64,000 nucleotides of DNA from assembly GCA_949710005.1 (NCBI GenBank), contig OX453273.1, forward strand, positions 35,036,750 to 35,100,749. Reading direction: 5' to 3'. The position numbers and the translations under genes are program-made. The notes below the pieces were generated by a model. That model saw only the letters and a list, made by a program, of their open reading frames with translations, was not told the DNA's origin and did not search any database. Below, in pieces: positions 23,171 through 33,528 of this stretch. Numbering within the stretch: the stretch's first letter is position 1; each line of letters begins with the position of its first letter. The stretch is from Ricordea florida. Its lineage: Eukaryota > Cnidaria > Anthozoa > Corallimorpharia > Ricordeidae.

Positions 23171-24766
23171 GGCATAGGGTAAAATATCGACTGGACCATT
23201 GGACCCTTGGACCATTTGACTATTTTTTGGACTATTTTTTGGACCATTTTTTGGACTATTTCATGGACTAAATTTTTAACAAGGCGTTGACGATCCAGTT
23301 TAACCCAGTTGACCATCCTCAACAATTCATCGGTATTACGATCGTAATTTGAAAAAGTTATGACGCGTGCTGCCCGATTTTGTAATTTCTGTAACTTTGA
23401 GAAAGAGTTTTAGAACAGGATCCCCAGACCGAACTGCAGTAATCGAGATGAGGTTGGACTAATGAATTGTAAACGGAAAGTATAGTCTTATATGGGACCG
23501 AATACCTAATACGTTTAATGGCACTAATGCCAGAAGCAATCTTTTTGGAAAGCTCATTGATATGACACTCCCAAGTAAGATTTTCATCAACGTGTACACC
23601 TAAGGATTTAACAGTCGAGAACCGTTTTATCGGAAACTGGTTGATATTAGCAGTAAGATTCACTGTAAAATTTGAAAGCCTTTGCTTGGAACCAATCAGA
23701 AGGAATTCTGTCTTTGTCATATTTAAAGTTAGTTTGTTGGCTGCAAGCCACACACGAATTCTCTCCAAATCAAGATTAATACAACTACTTATTTCATCAA
23801 CGTCACTACCAGCAAAAGTAATACTAGTGTCATCGGCGTACATCCTTGGTTTGGAATGCTGGAGGCAATTAGGCAAGTCATTTATATACAATAGAAATAA
23901 AAGGGATCCAAGAATCATTCCATGTGGAACACCACAGCGAAGGAACATTTTGGACGATTTATTCCCGTTTACAAGACACGTTTGGGTTCGGTCTTTTAAA
24001 TAAGAGCAGAACCATTGGTTTGTGGAACCCTGAATACCATAAGCTTGTAATTTTGAGAGAAGAATAGAGTGATCCACAGTATCGAAAACCTTCTTAAGAT
24101 CTAAAAATACAACGGCATTAACAAAGCCACGATCGATGTTTAAAGACCAATTATCAGTCGCTTCAATCAATGCAGTAACTGTAGAATGCAGCGAGCGAAA
24201 ACCGGATTGGTGTCTACTAAGAAGATTATTTTCATTTAGGTAACGCTACAACTGATCATAAATAATTCGCTCGAAAACCTTGGCCACAACCGGGATAATC
24301 GAGATCGGTCGATAATTAGAAGGATCACTCCTACTTCCTGCTTTCTTAAAAAGAGGCGTGATTCTTGCATTTTTCCATTCATCAGGAAAAATACCAGTAT
24401 CGATCGATTGATTGAATATCAAAGCGAGTGACCAGGAGATTAAATCCGGACATTCTTTTAGAAGTCTTGCTGACACAGAATCGAGACCTGTAGCCTTTCT
24501 CTTGCATAATTTATTTAGGTGGGACAAAACGAGCGATTGAGTCACACGCTGGAAACTAAAACAATTGCTGGTTTGGTAAATATACTCATCGATAAACCAC
24601 CCCCTGACAAAACTAGGTACCCACCCCTTACCAAAGATTCAAAAAATAGTTCAAAATTTAGTCCATGAAATAGTCCAAAAAATGGTCCAAAAAATAGTCC
24701 AAAAAATAGTCCAATGGTCCAAGGGTCCAATGGTCCAATGGTCCAGTCCATATTTTACCCTATGCC
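23171..24766 (-). mobile_element. TIR element carrying a captured RT fragment, copy B
   Basis: Same TIRs (GGCATAGGGTAAAATAT...) and same RT cargo as copy A, inverted relative to it. Flanked by a perfect 9-bp duplication, GGGGTGTTA, at 23162-23170 and 24767-24775. The TSD proves that TIRs plus RT cargo moved together as one DNA-transposon unit. Confidence 0.85.
23290..24545 (-). pseudogene. Non-LTR reverse transcriptase fragment inside TIR element B
   Basis: Nearly identical to the RT fragment of copy A, including the TAG after FERIIYDQL. It differs at few positions, for example LLKECPD where copy A has LLKDGPD. A one-base deletion near 23400 shifts the frame in the thumb, where copy A instead has a stop codon. 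Catalytic MYADDTS is present. It cannot work alone. Confidence 0.8.
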
Positions 24767-24775
24767 GGGGTGTTA

Positions 24776-25417
24776 AGCGGCAAAGTTTGTTTTTAATGGT
24801 ACGGAAATAGTTTAACAACGACATGCGGCAACGACAAGGCCACTTCATCACGTGGTGGTTTAAGATTTTTTTTTTACGAGAAGTTCAATGAGAATTTCAA
24901 TGTTTACTACAATTTTCCTTTGTCTAGTACCGATTCAACCCCTAAAACCTATAACCTGTTCTCTGATTCAGGGAAATATGACCTGTTTTTGTGTAATTTG
25001 ACACCGTGTCGATCTCATAAAGGAAACTGCGGCGAGATCAGAGTAATCGCAAGCTTTCATCAATAGATAGATGGACACCTTTTTTTACGGTAATCCCTTC
25101 AGGGAGCTTACAAAGCATCTCTGCTTTCAGCAAAAGCCCTGAGGTTATTACTTAACATAGAACATACAATATAAAAAGCCTAAATTTAGGCTCATTTACA
25201 ACGATTATTAAAAATCGTTCTATGATAATAGAAGGATCTCTTGGCTGTTTCCGTTCTTATTGCAGGCAGATTTTAAAGATTGCTCTGCCGGGTTGAGCGC
25301 GTACAGATGTACTTACTGAAAACAAAATAGTACAAAACGAACTGAGGACACCGACCATCTATGCATTTCCTTACAAGCTTAAGGACATGACCATCACGCT
25401 GGGTCCTCAGACTTGGC
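24776..25417. other. Unassigned stretch
   Basis: No coding or repeat signature recognised. Confidence 0.4.
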
Positions 25418-25424
25418 CATTGTA

Positions 25425-25646
25425 TCGGGGGTGGAAGCGGAATCATTTGACCTTCGCCGGATATTCATGATCCCTGCCCTTTTTTACCCTAATGATTCAC
25501 GATTCATTAGCAATAATTTTGTTTTGATATTCATGATTCATGATTTAACTATTTCTCGTGTTTCATGATTCTCAGGTTTTAACGCGAAAATTCATGATTC
25601 CTACTAATTTTACAGCCATGATTCATGATTCCGCTTCCACCCCCGA
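25425..25646. mobile_element. MITE with TCGGGGGTGGAAGCGGAATCAT ends
   Basis: Left end TCGGGGGTGGAAGCGGAATC is mirrored at the right end. Direct duplications CATTGTA flank it (25418-25424 and 25647-25653). The interior consists largely of repeated ATTCATGATTC words. Non-coding. Confidence 0.75.
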
Positions 25647-25659
25647 CATTGTAAGGCTT

Positions 25660-26620
25660 CCATTGCAGTGTCACTACTAGATGTCTTTTATACGCGCCTC
25701 TGTAATCTTCTAAAGTTCCGCTGTTAACTTCCGCACAACAAGCCCAAACCCCAGCACAACATTCTAATATCGGTCAAATCATTGAAATATAAATTGCATT
25801 TGCACTATGTGAGGTGATATATAACGGCGAATTAACAGGGCCCAGCATACCAACCCGCCTAACAGCCTTAGAAACAATAGCTTTAACATGTTTGTTCCAA
25901 CCGAGGTGTTCATCAAAGATAACACCCAGATTTAAACTCAGTCACGCGCTTTATGACAGACTAGGAGCCCATGGGCTCCTGGTCAGACCCATTGATAGCG
26001 ACCGAGAACTAATTTATCTTAGCAAGTTTCTATGAAGTTGCAAACAGGATTGCCTCAGTTAAGTTATGTTAATAGATAAAGTTGTTAAACGAAGCTAAAA
26101 CTCAATGGCTTGTAGTTCCCTCACTAAGGTAGCCTGGATGACAGATACTAGACACACCCTGAAGTCCTACAATTCGGGTGCGGTTCCACGGTAGGCTCTT
26201 TCTAAACCACTCATGTTCACTGTCCAACACTCCAAGACCCCGCAGTTTATTCAGCAGCTCTTCATGGTTGACGGTATCAAATGATTTCCGCAAGTCAAAA
26301 ACCCGCAGTCAACCAACCTTGGTCGATGTTCCTTCAGATAGTACCCGCGAAACACGTAGCGACCCATTTCGTGGAGTGGCATTTCCGGAAACCGTATTGA
26401 TACGGGCTAAGAACTTTGTGGCACTGAAGATAAGCATATTTATAATTGATGGTGTTCAGTCCTTTCTAGCACCTTGGAAACTGCGCGCAAAATGAAGATA
26501 GGACGATAGTTGTCCATATTATCATCAGATTTGCCTTTTTTGAACAAGGAGATGGCGCGCGCGGCTTTCCATTCCAAAGGCCGGACTACCCTAGACTTTC
26601 TCAAAGTCCTTTTAATTTTT
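25660..26620 (-). pseudogene. Decayed LINE reverse-transcriptase remnant
   Basis: Minus-strand fragments: fingers near 26460-26560 (NYRPI-like block), KSFDTVNHEELLNKLRGLGV at about 26230-26290 (first catalytic Asp region), and thumb/C-terminal residues near 25740-25930 (LGWNKHVKAIVSKAVRRVGML). The YADD segment was not seen and several frameshifts are present. A different LINE lineage from the other two by sequence. Confidence 0.6.
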
Positions 26621-26976
26621 TTTCTGGTTGGTTGGGCCTTTTAAAAAAGCATATGTCAATCATTTTTCGCGCGTGAATTTATAATGTGATTCAAATCTAT
26701 TCAGGCGAAACAAGTCGACCTCGCTCGCGACTGCGTCGCTCGGTAGGTGGCTTCGCGACCTTGCGCGCTCACGCTCAACACGGTTGCGAGAGGTCGACTT
26801 GGAGCAAGTCTAGGACTACCCCTGACTACAGAGATGTTAACATGTGCGTAATCGCAGTCAGGCGTTTGGCTACAATGTCTTGGGGATGAAAAGGCGGGTT
26901 GAGAACTCAACTTCCTTGCCAGGTTTTAATCCACGCAGTAGAGATCTCAAATGAGACCCAGATATATCGGCAAACT
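26621..26976. other. Unassigned stretch
   Basis: No gene recognised; GTCGACCTCG/CGAGGTCGAC-like words at 26713-26800 form an imperfect inverted repeat. Confidence 0.35.
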
Positions 26977-27215
26977 ACAATCCTGGCCAAAAATCCGCGG
27001 GACAGGACACAAAATAGCATTGTCAGTGAACATTTTATTCTGCATATCTTAAACCAGTCTCCTAAATTTTTATTAAGCTGTCTTTGCAATTTTAATAACC
27101 CCCCCCCCTCCCCCCAAACAATGTTGAGAGCAACTGGAATCATTCGGACTGTAGATAAACACAGCATCGTATCAACATTGCATGGGGGAGGGGGGCGTGC
27201 GAACAGTTCGTGATC
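26977..27215. repeat. 280-bp terminal-inverted repeat element, copy 1, left part
   Basis: Starts ACAATCCTGGCCAAAAAT. The element continues at 43799-43837, where it ends ATTTTTGGCCAGGATTGT, the mirrored terminus. The virus-like element 27216-43793 interrupts it. The unbroken sister is at 46835-47120. The ends resemble Tc1/mariner termini in general style (inference). Confidence 0.85.
27211..27215. repeat. Target-site duplication TGATC, left
   Basis: TGATC directly precedes the left TIR and recurs at 43794-43798. The uninterrupted sister repeat has it once, which proves the boundaries. Confidence 0.95.
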
Positions 27216-27555
27216 AGTAGTAGAATACTACCGATTCTAGCGCAATCTTAAAAAATTTAAAAAAAAAATCAATTTCAAAAAATAATCAGAAAAATTATCA
27301 GAAAATTAAAAGAGATTTTCACCAAGAAAAAATGAAATATTAGTTTAAAAGAATAGTTTATAGTATCAAAATGGAACAACTTGTAGAAAAGCTAAAACAA
27401 GCCATAAACGAAAATGATGAAAGTTTAAAAAGACTAATAGTAAATCAGATAAAAAAAATTATTAAAGAAAAAGGTAAAAAGTTGTCTAAAAATGAAATTA
27501 TCAAAGAGTTGCGTAAAATTCCGGAAATTTCTGTAGCTCTTGATAATATGACAGA
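27216..27555. repeat. Left terminal inverted repeat
   Basis: The outer 30 bp match the right end with three differences. Homology then continues through the leader (AGTTTAAAAGAATAGTTTATAGTATCAAA) into about 54 codons of the first gene. Confidence 0.9.
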
Positions 27556-28121
27556 AACACAAGAACAGGTAAAAAGTCAAGAAAGAAATTATGAAAAAGA
27601 GGGTGCAAAACCTAGAAAAAATAATGTTTATAATGAAATAAAAATTAAAAAACATTATTTTTATTACTGTATTCATGGAAGGTATAAATATCACTGTAAA
27701 AAGTGTGGTGGGTCTCAAATATGCGAACACGAACTATATAAGCCGAACTGTAAAAAGTGTGGAGGGTCTCAAATATGTGAACACAATAAGCAAAGATGTG
27801 TTTGCAAAAAGTGTGGGGGGGTCTCAAATATGCAAACATAATAAACAAAAACAACAATGTAAAGAGTGTCATGGTTCTAAAATATGCAAACACAACAGAT
27901 TTAAGGATTATTGTAAAGAGTGTGGAGGTAACCAGATATGTAAACATAAAAAAATTAAGGCGTTTTGTAAAGAGTGTGGAGGGTCTCAAATATGTGAACA
28001 TGATAGAATTAAGTATGCTTGCAAAGAATGTGGTGGATCACAAATATGCGAGCATGGAAAACAAAAACAACAATGTAAGGAATGTAGAATAAAAAAAAAA
28101 AAAAAAAAATATAAATATTAG
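27371..28121 (+). pseudogene. Cys-rich zinc-repeat protein, one frameshift
   Basis: First gene of the left arm. Residues 1-54 are almost identical to the start of the polymerase because both are encoded in the TIR. The rest is about eight repeats of 18 residues, each with the pattern C-x2-C-x6-C-x-H (for example CKKCGGSQICEH), likely small zinc-binding modules. The frame breaks in a 7-G run (27815-27821) between repeats 2 and 3; repeats continue in the next frame to 28121. Similar Cys repeats occur in proteins of large DNA viruses, as I recall. Function unknown; nucleic-acid binding is a guess. The break may be a sequencing error. Confidence 0.7.
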
Positions 28122-28147
28122 TTTAGAGACACAAACCATAAAATAAA

Positions 28148-28681
28148 ATGATGCAAATTGAACTAGAAGAAGTAGACCTGTGGGGGAAAACATCCATTAA
28201 TTTTGAATATTATAATGAAAAAAAAATTAGTGTTAATGATTTTATAGATTTAATTAAGGAAGATTTATTAAAACATATTGCAAAAAATCGTGGTTTTATT
28301 GATGAAGATGAAGAGATTATATTTACAATTTATCATGATAATAGAGAAAAGTGTTTCTTTTTTACTAATGATAGTATAATAGGATTATACTTAGATGGTA
28401 TATCTACTAATAAGTTTGTTAGTGATTTAATATATTATGCTAATGAAGAAGAAAAATATGTTTATGAAGATAAGATGGAATATAATATTAATAATTTTAT
28501 TATTGATATAATTATTATTTCTATAATTATAAATGTTAATAAGTTTGAACATAGAAGCAAATTCTATAAAAAATTGTATGATGAAATAATGGCAACAGCA
28601 TGGCACCCGGATAGATATTTAGATTGGTGTTATTCTAATGATGAGTTAAAACTTTTGAAAGAATTATGGGGCGAAGATTAA
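28148..28681 (+). CDS. Hypothetical viral-element protein, 177 aa
   Basis: Open ATG-to-stop frame preceded by an AT-rich leader (CATAAAATAAAATG). Acidic and Ile/Asn/Tyr-rich, without membrane segments of standard length, although a run of Ile/Val near residues 118-133 (INNFIIDIIIISIIIN) is strongly hydrophobic. Lies between the Cys-repeat gene and a 90-codon gene on the same strand, probably in one expression class. No family recognised. Confidence 0.65.
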   Translation: MMQIELEEVDLWGKTSINFEYYNEKKISVNDFIDLIKEDLLKHIAKNRGFIDEDEEIIFTIYHDNREKCFFFTNDSIIGLYLDGISTNKFVSDLIYYANEEEKYVYEDKMEYNINNFIIDIIIISIIINVNKFEHRSKFYKKLYDEIMATAWHPDRYLDWCYSNDELKLLKELWGED

Positions 28682-28777
28682 TAGAATAAAAAAAAAAAAA
28701 AAGCTTATCTTGTAAGGAATGTAGAATAAAATTAAAAATGAATTACAACTAAAAGATATAAAATATAAAATAAAAAG

Positions 28778-29050
28778 ATGAATAAAGAAGATCAAGAATA
28801 TAAAACTATTAAAATTAGTCCAAGTGATTTAGTAGATTATGCTAAAAAAATGGGAATAAATATGTCTTTTAAAGATGCTAATAACTTATTAAGTAAAACA
28901 AGTAAAGAAAGCAATTTAAAACCTTTAGACCTTGAATATAAAAGAGAAATGAGAGATAAAGCAACTAAATCATTGGGAATAGAAAATGATAATAAGATTA
29001 GTGATGAAGAAATGTTGAAAAAACTAAGTTCAAAAATGAATAAAAAATAA
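28778..29050 (+). CDS. Hypothetical small protein, 90 aa
   Basis: Lys-rich, helical, soluble (KISPSDLVDYAKKMG, later LSSKMNKK). Leader AAAATAAAAAGATG matches other plus-strand genes. A hairpin sequence follows its stop immediately (29051-29087) and separates it from the convergent gene. No family recognised. Confidence 0.6.
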   Translation: MNKEDQEYKTIKISPSDLVDYAKKMGINMSFKDANNLLSKTSKESNLKPLDLEYKREMRDKATKSLGIENDNKISDEEMLKKLSSKMNKK

Positions 29051-29087
29051 TTATGTTATATAACCCAAATAATGGTTACATAACAAA
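29051..29087. terminator. Hairpin between convergent genes, copy 1
   Basis: TTATGTTATATAACC...GGTTACATAA forms an imperfect hairpin directly after the stop of a plus-strand gene and faces a minus-strand gene. A near-identical copy sits in the equivalent place at 34378-34415. Likely a two-way transcript-end signal (inference). Confidence 0.6.
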
Positions 29088-29115
29088 AGACCTGGCGGAC
29101 CAGCTAAGCTGAAAT

Positions 29116-29753
29116 TTATCTGAATCTTAAACTAAAAGTTATGGGAGAACCCTTAAGATCAAGTTTTTTCCATTCATTATCTAATATGGTTAAATCAAAC
29201 TGGTTTATTAGGGTTTCATATTTTCGAACTGGAATTGTTGGATAATCCTTTGAGGGTATGTTTGCAAGTAGGTGAGATGGTGAGAGTTTTACAAGTTCTC
29301 CATTTTTAGTTTTATTAATATATGAAGATTTATTATCAACTATACTACACATAAGTCTAAGTGGTTCCTTAATCTGAATATTTATGGGGTATAATTTACC
29401 TGGATTTATGACTTCAGGAACTCCTAAACCAAACCCCAACCCTCTCGTAAGTTTAATTTTGAAGTTCTTATTTGAATATAGATAGTCAACAGTATCAGTC
29501 TCAATTATTGTTATCTTTTCCCCATCAGGATCATTAAGAAAGATTGATTGAATATTACGAAGAGAATATGTACCGGGTTGAATTATTATGAAGCCTTGAT
29601 TCTTATCATTGAATATTATCTGTTGGTCCTTGAAATTAATTAATCTTTTAGTTTTTATATTGCAATCCAGAAGCTGTATCTCCCGAAGATTTTTTTAAGA
29701 GGAGGATCTAAATAAATTCTAGTTTCTGAATCATACATGGTAATACTTAACAT
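29116..29753 (-). pseudogene. Beta-rich structural-type protein (possible minor capsid/penton), one frameshift
   Basis: ATG at 29753 starts about 20 codons, then the frame breaks in a 7-T run (29690-29696, plus strand); the remaining roughly 190 codons are open to 29116. The sequence is rich in alternating hydrophobic residues and ends with DLTILDNEWKKLDLKG followed by a short beta-type tail, a style I associate with beta-sandwich virion proteins. A single jelly-roll minor capsid protein is expected in this kind of element and has no other candidate, but this is inference. A GC-rich hairpin lies just past its stop. Confidence 0.5.
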
Positions 29754-29817
29754 TTTGTTTTGATTACATCATATTCATCTTTAAATCGGCTACACCATAA
29801 TTTCTATAATCAAAACA

Positions 29818-31368
29818 TTAAAGAAATAGGAACCAAGCTATTGCGCCGCCAAAAACCATAAATACTATCAGATTATCTTCATGTTGAGTTGATTTAATAT
29901 TATTTTCTGGTTTAATTGCATCTGTTTGTGTTTCTTCTTTTTTAATTATAGGTTTTGGTTTTGTTTCGGGTTTATGAGGTAAAGAAACCTTTGAAGATCC
30001 TAAATTATGGTTTATTCCAACAGTTTTTGTTTCGGTATTTAATGCATTATTTACCCCAAAATTCATATCTTCAGTGGCTTTCATGAGTTTGTTATTATAT
30101 CCAACCACGCTCTCTGTATTTATAATCATATTACTTGGCATCAACCAAACGCCAGGAGCGATAGCTAAATCAAGCCTTAATTTAGTTTCCTGAACAGATT
30201 GTTGGTAATTTTGAATAGATTTAGAAATATCATTTTCTATAACGCTACTTTCAAATAGGGCCAAGAATTCTTGTTGTGTTTCTATTGCGCCGCCTCCATT
30301 ACCATAAATTGAGTTTCTAGTATTAACTTGTGACCCCAATATGCAGTAAACAAAAGCTTCAGCGGATCGATTTAATCTACCAAGTCCGGCTTTAGTGAGG
30401 CCATGCCCACTTATTGGGATAAACCAAGCATATTTGAAATCAACAAAGTCATCATTACGGATAAATGAAATGAGATTACCCTTTTCTTTCTTACCACCTT
30501 CATCAGCGAATTTACCACCTTCACCAGGCCATTGATCTGCTTCATGATCATAATTCCTTATAATATGTACATTTTGATAACCGCCTCCTTTTCCATGATA
30601 TCCTGCGCCGTAATCAAGGAATATATCACCCAATCCTCCATTTCTTCCACCTTTCCATCTAAAGTCAGCCGAAGTACTAACACCAAATTCTGCACACAAT
30701 CGTTGATATGCAACTTTACTATATGGATTATTATTTATCACAAAAGGTTGTTCATCGGGTAAAGGTAGTTTCATTTCATATAATATTCGTCTTATTGTGA
30801 AATACACATGAAACTTTATAAAGCTATTAACTACTTTGGGATAATTTAGATTTTCAAAAGGACTTATACCACATCCAGATGTTGCACACCATACCGCAAA
30901 GTTAAGTTGCTGAGGCCAATAATTCATATTTGGTCCATTTAACCATTTTCTACTTTGCTTTCCAAATTTGAATGTTACAACTTGAGATGTAAATATGTTT
31001 CTCATCTTTGCGGTAAATTTCTTCGTATTTGAAACGTATATATCTAGAAAGGTTAGCATTTTTGTTAAATCAGTTGTAAAGTCATCAAAGTTAATAGCCG
31101 GTATAGGATAAGATTGATTGGTTATGGATAAACTCTTTGGAAACGAGCCAACTTTAGGTTTCTTTTCTAACCCTAAATCCCCCCATAATAATGTTTTCAA
31201 ATTAGTAGAAAGATCATCAGTCCATGTTTTTCCAGTAGGATCATCATTTGACATAACTGTTGCCCCATTAACTTTCCATTTAATATATCCCCCATATGAA
31301 TCATTCACAAATGTAAATTTATCAAGGTTGGCGTTTGGGTATTGGGTTTTGAAATCGTCTAATAACAT
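29818..31368 (-). CDS. 516-aa protein with C-terminal membrane anchor
   Basis: ATG at 31368. Large soluble part rich in aromatic residues (KWLNGPNMNYWPQQLNFAVW; SGHGLTKAGLGRLNRSAEAF), then a low-complexity Lys/Pro/Glu region (about residues 440-495) and a final hydrophobic segment, LIVFMVFGGAIAWFLFL, ending at the stop. This is a tail-anchored design. The gene follows capsid-type genes on the late-looking strand, so it may be a virion or membrane-remodelling protein. I recognise no named family. Length and full openness support a real gene. Confidence 0.7.
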   Translation of the reverse strand: MLLDDFKTQYPNANLDKFTFVNDSYGGYIKWKVNGATVMSNDDPTGKTWTDDLSTNLKTLLWGDLGLEKKPKVGSFPKSLSITNQSYPIPAINFDDFTTDLTKMLTFLDIYVSNTKKFTAKMRNIFTSQVVTFKFGKQSRKWLNGPNMNYWPQQLNFAVWCATSGCGISPFENLNYPKVVNSFIKFHVYFTIRRILYEMKLPLPDEQPFVINNNPYSKVAYQRLCAEFGVSTSADFRWKGGRNGGLGDIFLDYGAGYHGKGGGYQNVHIIRNYDHEADQWPGEGGKFADEGGKKEKGNLISFIRNDDFVDFKYAWFIPISGHGLTKAGLGRLNRSAEAFVYCILGSQVNTRNSIYGNGGGAIETQQEFLALFESSVIENDISKSIQNYQQSVQETKLRLDLAIAPGVWLMPSNMIINTESVVGYNNKLMKATEDMNFGVNNALNTETKTVGINHNLGSSKVSLPHKPETKPKPIIKKEETQTDAIKPENNIKSTQHEDNLIVFMVFGGAIAWFLFL

Positions 31369-31529
31369 ATTATTCTTTGTGTTTCAGATAATCTGGTCTT
31401 TAGATTAAGAATAAGATGTAAAGTATTAATATTCACTAGTATTTCTAATGCCTGCAAAACAATTACAACCAACATCAGTTCTCTCGTATGAAATTTTTAA
31501 TGTCCGGGATCGGGCGTAGCCCTCCCCAG

Positions 31530-32141
31530 CTAAGCTGGACCGGTTAATTCTTTTAATAGATCTGCGCGAACTTCTCTCCTTATCTGAGACATGTTTAAGT
31601 TTTTTTCTGTATCTTTCCTAAATTTTTGCCGGATTTCTAGTTTTAGTTTTTGAAACTTTTCCAACTCAACTAAAATTATAGAAAATTCTTGATCGGATAT
31701 AACATTCTCTTTCAAAGCTTTTGAAACCAAGTCGTTAATGGTGTTTAATTTTGATTTTGCAATTGCAGCGGTTTGTTCGTGTTTACTAACTTTATTTGAA
31801 AGTCTTTTTGTTGCATAACCAAATCCAACCGATAATCCTCCAAAAACTCCACCAACAACCCCTAAAGGAACACCAACAACAGCGCCAAAACCAGTAAGAG
31901 AAGTTCCAAGACCGCTTGCAGATAGAATAACTGAAATCAATCCACCACAAACACTTATTTTTGTAAATATTCCTCTAGCTCTATTGTATTTTTTCCTTAC
32001 ATCTTCGTAATGTTTAATTTCTCTCTCAAGATTTTGTAATACTTCGCTTGATTTTTGCAGTCTGAAATTAACCGTATGAAGGGAGGAACTTGGATCAACA
32101 TTATTAGGTAGTTGAGGATAAATTTTATTATAGTCATCCAT
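31530..32141 (-). CDS. 203-aa protein with hydrophobic Gly-rich core
   Basis: ATG at 32141. Helical charged N-terminus, then a Gly/Val/Ser-rich hydrophobic stretch (about residues 60-108, containing GLISVILSASGLG and GVPLGVVGGVFGGLSVGFG) that can form a membrane hairpin, then coiled-coil-prone C-terminus. Its stop codon lies in a GC-rich hairpin (31520-31545). AAAGAT motif upstream. I have the impression that relatives occur in cnidarian genomes. Function unknown; membrane insertion is likely. Confidence 0.65.
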   Translation of the reverse strand: MDDYNKIYPQLPNNVDPSSSLHTVNFRLQKSSEVLQNLEREIKHYEDVRKKYNRARGIFTKISVCGGLISVILSASGLGTSLTGFGAVVGVPLGVVGGVFGGLSVGFGYATKRLSNKVSKHEQTAAIAKSKLNTINDLVSKALKENVISDQEFSIILVELEKFQKLKLEIRQKFRKDTEKNLNMSQIRREVRADLLKELTGPA

Positions 32142-32176
32142 ATTGTATTTTACTGATCACCGTGATATCTTTAGAT

Positions 32177-33430
32177 CTACTTTCTCTTCTTTTTTATACT
32201 TTCCACAAAATATAGAACAACAGCCATTATCAAAAGCCAAGCATTCTTACCTAAAAATCCAATGACCTCGCCAGCTGTTTTGAAAAGAAAGCTAACTATT
32301 GCACCAACCATTCCAGGTAATATTTCGCCTAGTTTCTTGCCAATAGCTTTAAAACCATTACCAACTCCTTTTCCCAGTGTGGATAGACCTTTTGAAATAT
32401 TAGAAATGATAACTGAAATAACTGCGGCCACTGCACTTACAACAGCAAAGACTGTAAAACCATACTTTTTAAAGATGTACTTTATACGCTCTCGTAATGG
32501 TAGATTTTTAAGTATTTCATCTTTTCTTCTCTCAATATCTGATATTTTTTCTTCACTTAAGATTATATTCTTTCTCGATAGTTCTCTTAATTTTTCAACC
32601 TCAGATCTTAATCGTTCATTACTGCGTTCTAACATTGTTAAATTAGATTTACCACTTTTATATTTATCTATTTCCTCTTTGTATAATTTTGTTTCATCCA
32701 AAAGTTTCTCACTTTGTATTTTTAATTCTATATTCTGTTTAACTGTTTCATCAAAAAGACTTTTATTTTCAGCTTTTTCCACTTGTTGTTTCTCAATGAA
32801 TTCGCGAAGTTCTTTTTCTTTTTCTTGATATAGACCAATCTCCTGTTTATTTGCATCTAAGACGGTAAATAACCCTTTTAATGTATTTTCTAATTCCCTA
32901 TTTTTTTGACTTTCTTCATTTAATTGTTTTACAGATTCATTATATCTTTCCAACATGCTTTCATAATCAGCACCCAGTTCTTTTCTAAAGGTTATTGGTA
33001 ACTTATCAAGCAAAATTTTCCCATCTTTATCAACCAATATATGTGATACATTATCACTCCTACCAGTTAATTTTCCGATTAAACTACCATCTTCTCCAAA
33101 TGTTACATTAAATGTCCTATCATTGGGATTGTAATTTGGAAAATAACGTTTGAGCTGTTCCCCAGATTCTCTCCTTCTATCATATTCCCAATCTCTTTCC
33201 TTAGAAACATAACTCAGTTTACTACCTTCTTCAACCTGTTTAACCCATTCAGCCCGTCCCCTTACTTCATCTTTATATTCATCATAACCAGGATAATCTT
33301 GATCAATTAGACTAGTTGTGGATGATAATGGATTCATTTCCATATTTTCTCTATCAACATCACCATTATCTTTTGGTTCATTTAGTCCGGTTGGATCTAA
33401 ACCAGGTAATTCTTCTCCTCCTTCTGCCAT
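32177..33430 (-). CDS. 417-aa coiled-coil protein with C-terminal membrane segments
   Basis: ATG at 33430. Acidic N-terminus, long coiled coil (about residues 155-305, Glu/Lys-rich heptads), one hydrophobic segment (FAVVSAVAAVISVIIS), a Gly-rich amphipathic linker (KGVGNGFKAIGKKLGE) and two further hydrophobic segments ending LLIMAVVLYFVESIKKKRK. Preceded by CTAAAGATTTCTTACTGATG. Spaced 35 bp from the next gene. Could be an internal virion or membrane protein; no named family recognised. Confidence 0.7.
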   Translation of the reverse strand: MAEGGEELPGLDPTGLNEPKDNGDVDRENMEMNPLSSTTSLIDQDYPGYDEYKDEVRGRAEWVKQVEEGSKLSYVSKERDWEYDRRRESGEQLKRYFPNYNPNDRTFNVTFGEDGSLIGKLTGRSDNVSHILVDKDGKILLDKLPITFRKELGADYESMLERYNESVKQLNEESQKNRELENTLKGLFTVLDANKQEIGLYQEKEKELREFIEKQQVEKAENKSLFDETVKQNIELKIQSEKLLDETKLYKEEIDKYKSGKSNLTMLERSNERLRSEVEKLRELSRKNIILSEEKISDIERRKDEILKNLPLRERIKYIFKKYGFTVFAVVSAVAAVISVIISNISKGLSTLGKGVGNGFKAIGKKLGEILPGMVGAIVSFLFKTAGEVIGFLGKNAWLLIMAVVLYFVESIKKKRK

Positions 33431-33528
33431 GATTTTTTACTCATCAGTAAGAAATCTTTAGATCTAAAGTTATTTTGAAATTATAAAATTGATTTTAAAA
33501 AATAAAAAAACTAAAAAAATAAAATAAA

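Noticed and set aside
27434-28001. Long minus-strand frames over the Cys-repeat gene
   Set aside because: They are antisense shadows created by the regular 54-bp repeat; no leader and biased composition.
27675-28121. CRISPR-like array from regular 54-bp repeats
   Set aside because: Repeats are coding, imperfect and without unique spacers; the context is an animal genome.
32262-32828. 188-codon plus-strand frame inside the 417-aa coiled-coil gene
   Set aside because: Antisense of a Glu/Lys-rich coiled coil gives Ser/Phe/Leu-rich nonsense; the opposite frame has the better start, leader and domain structure.
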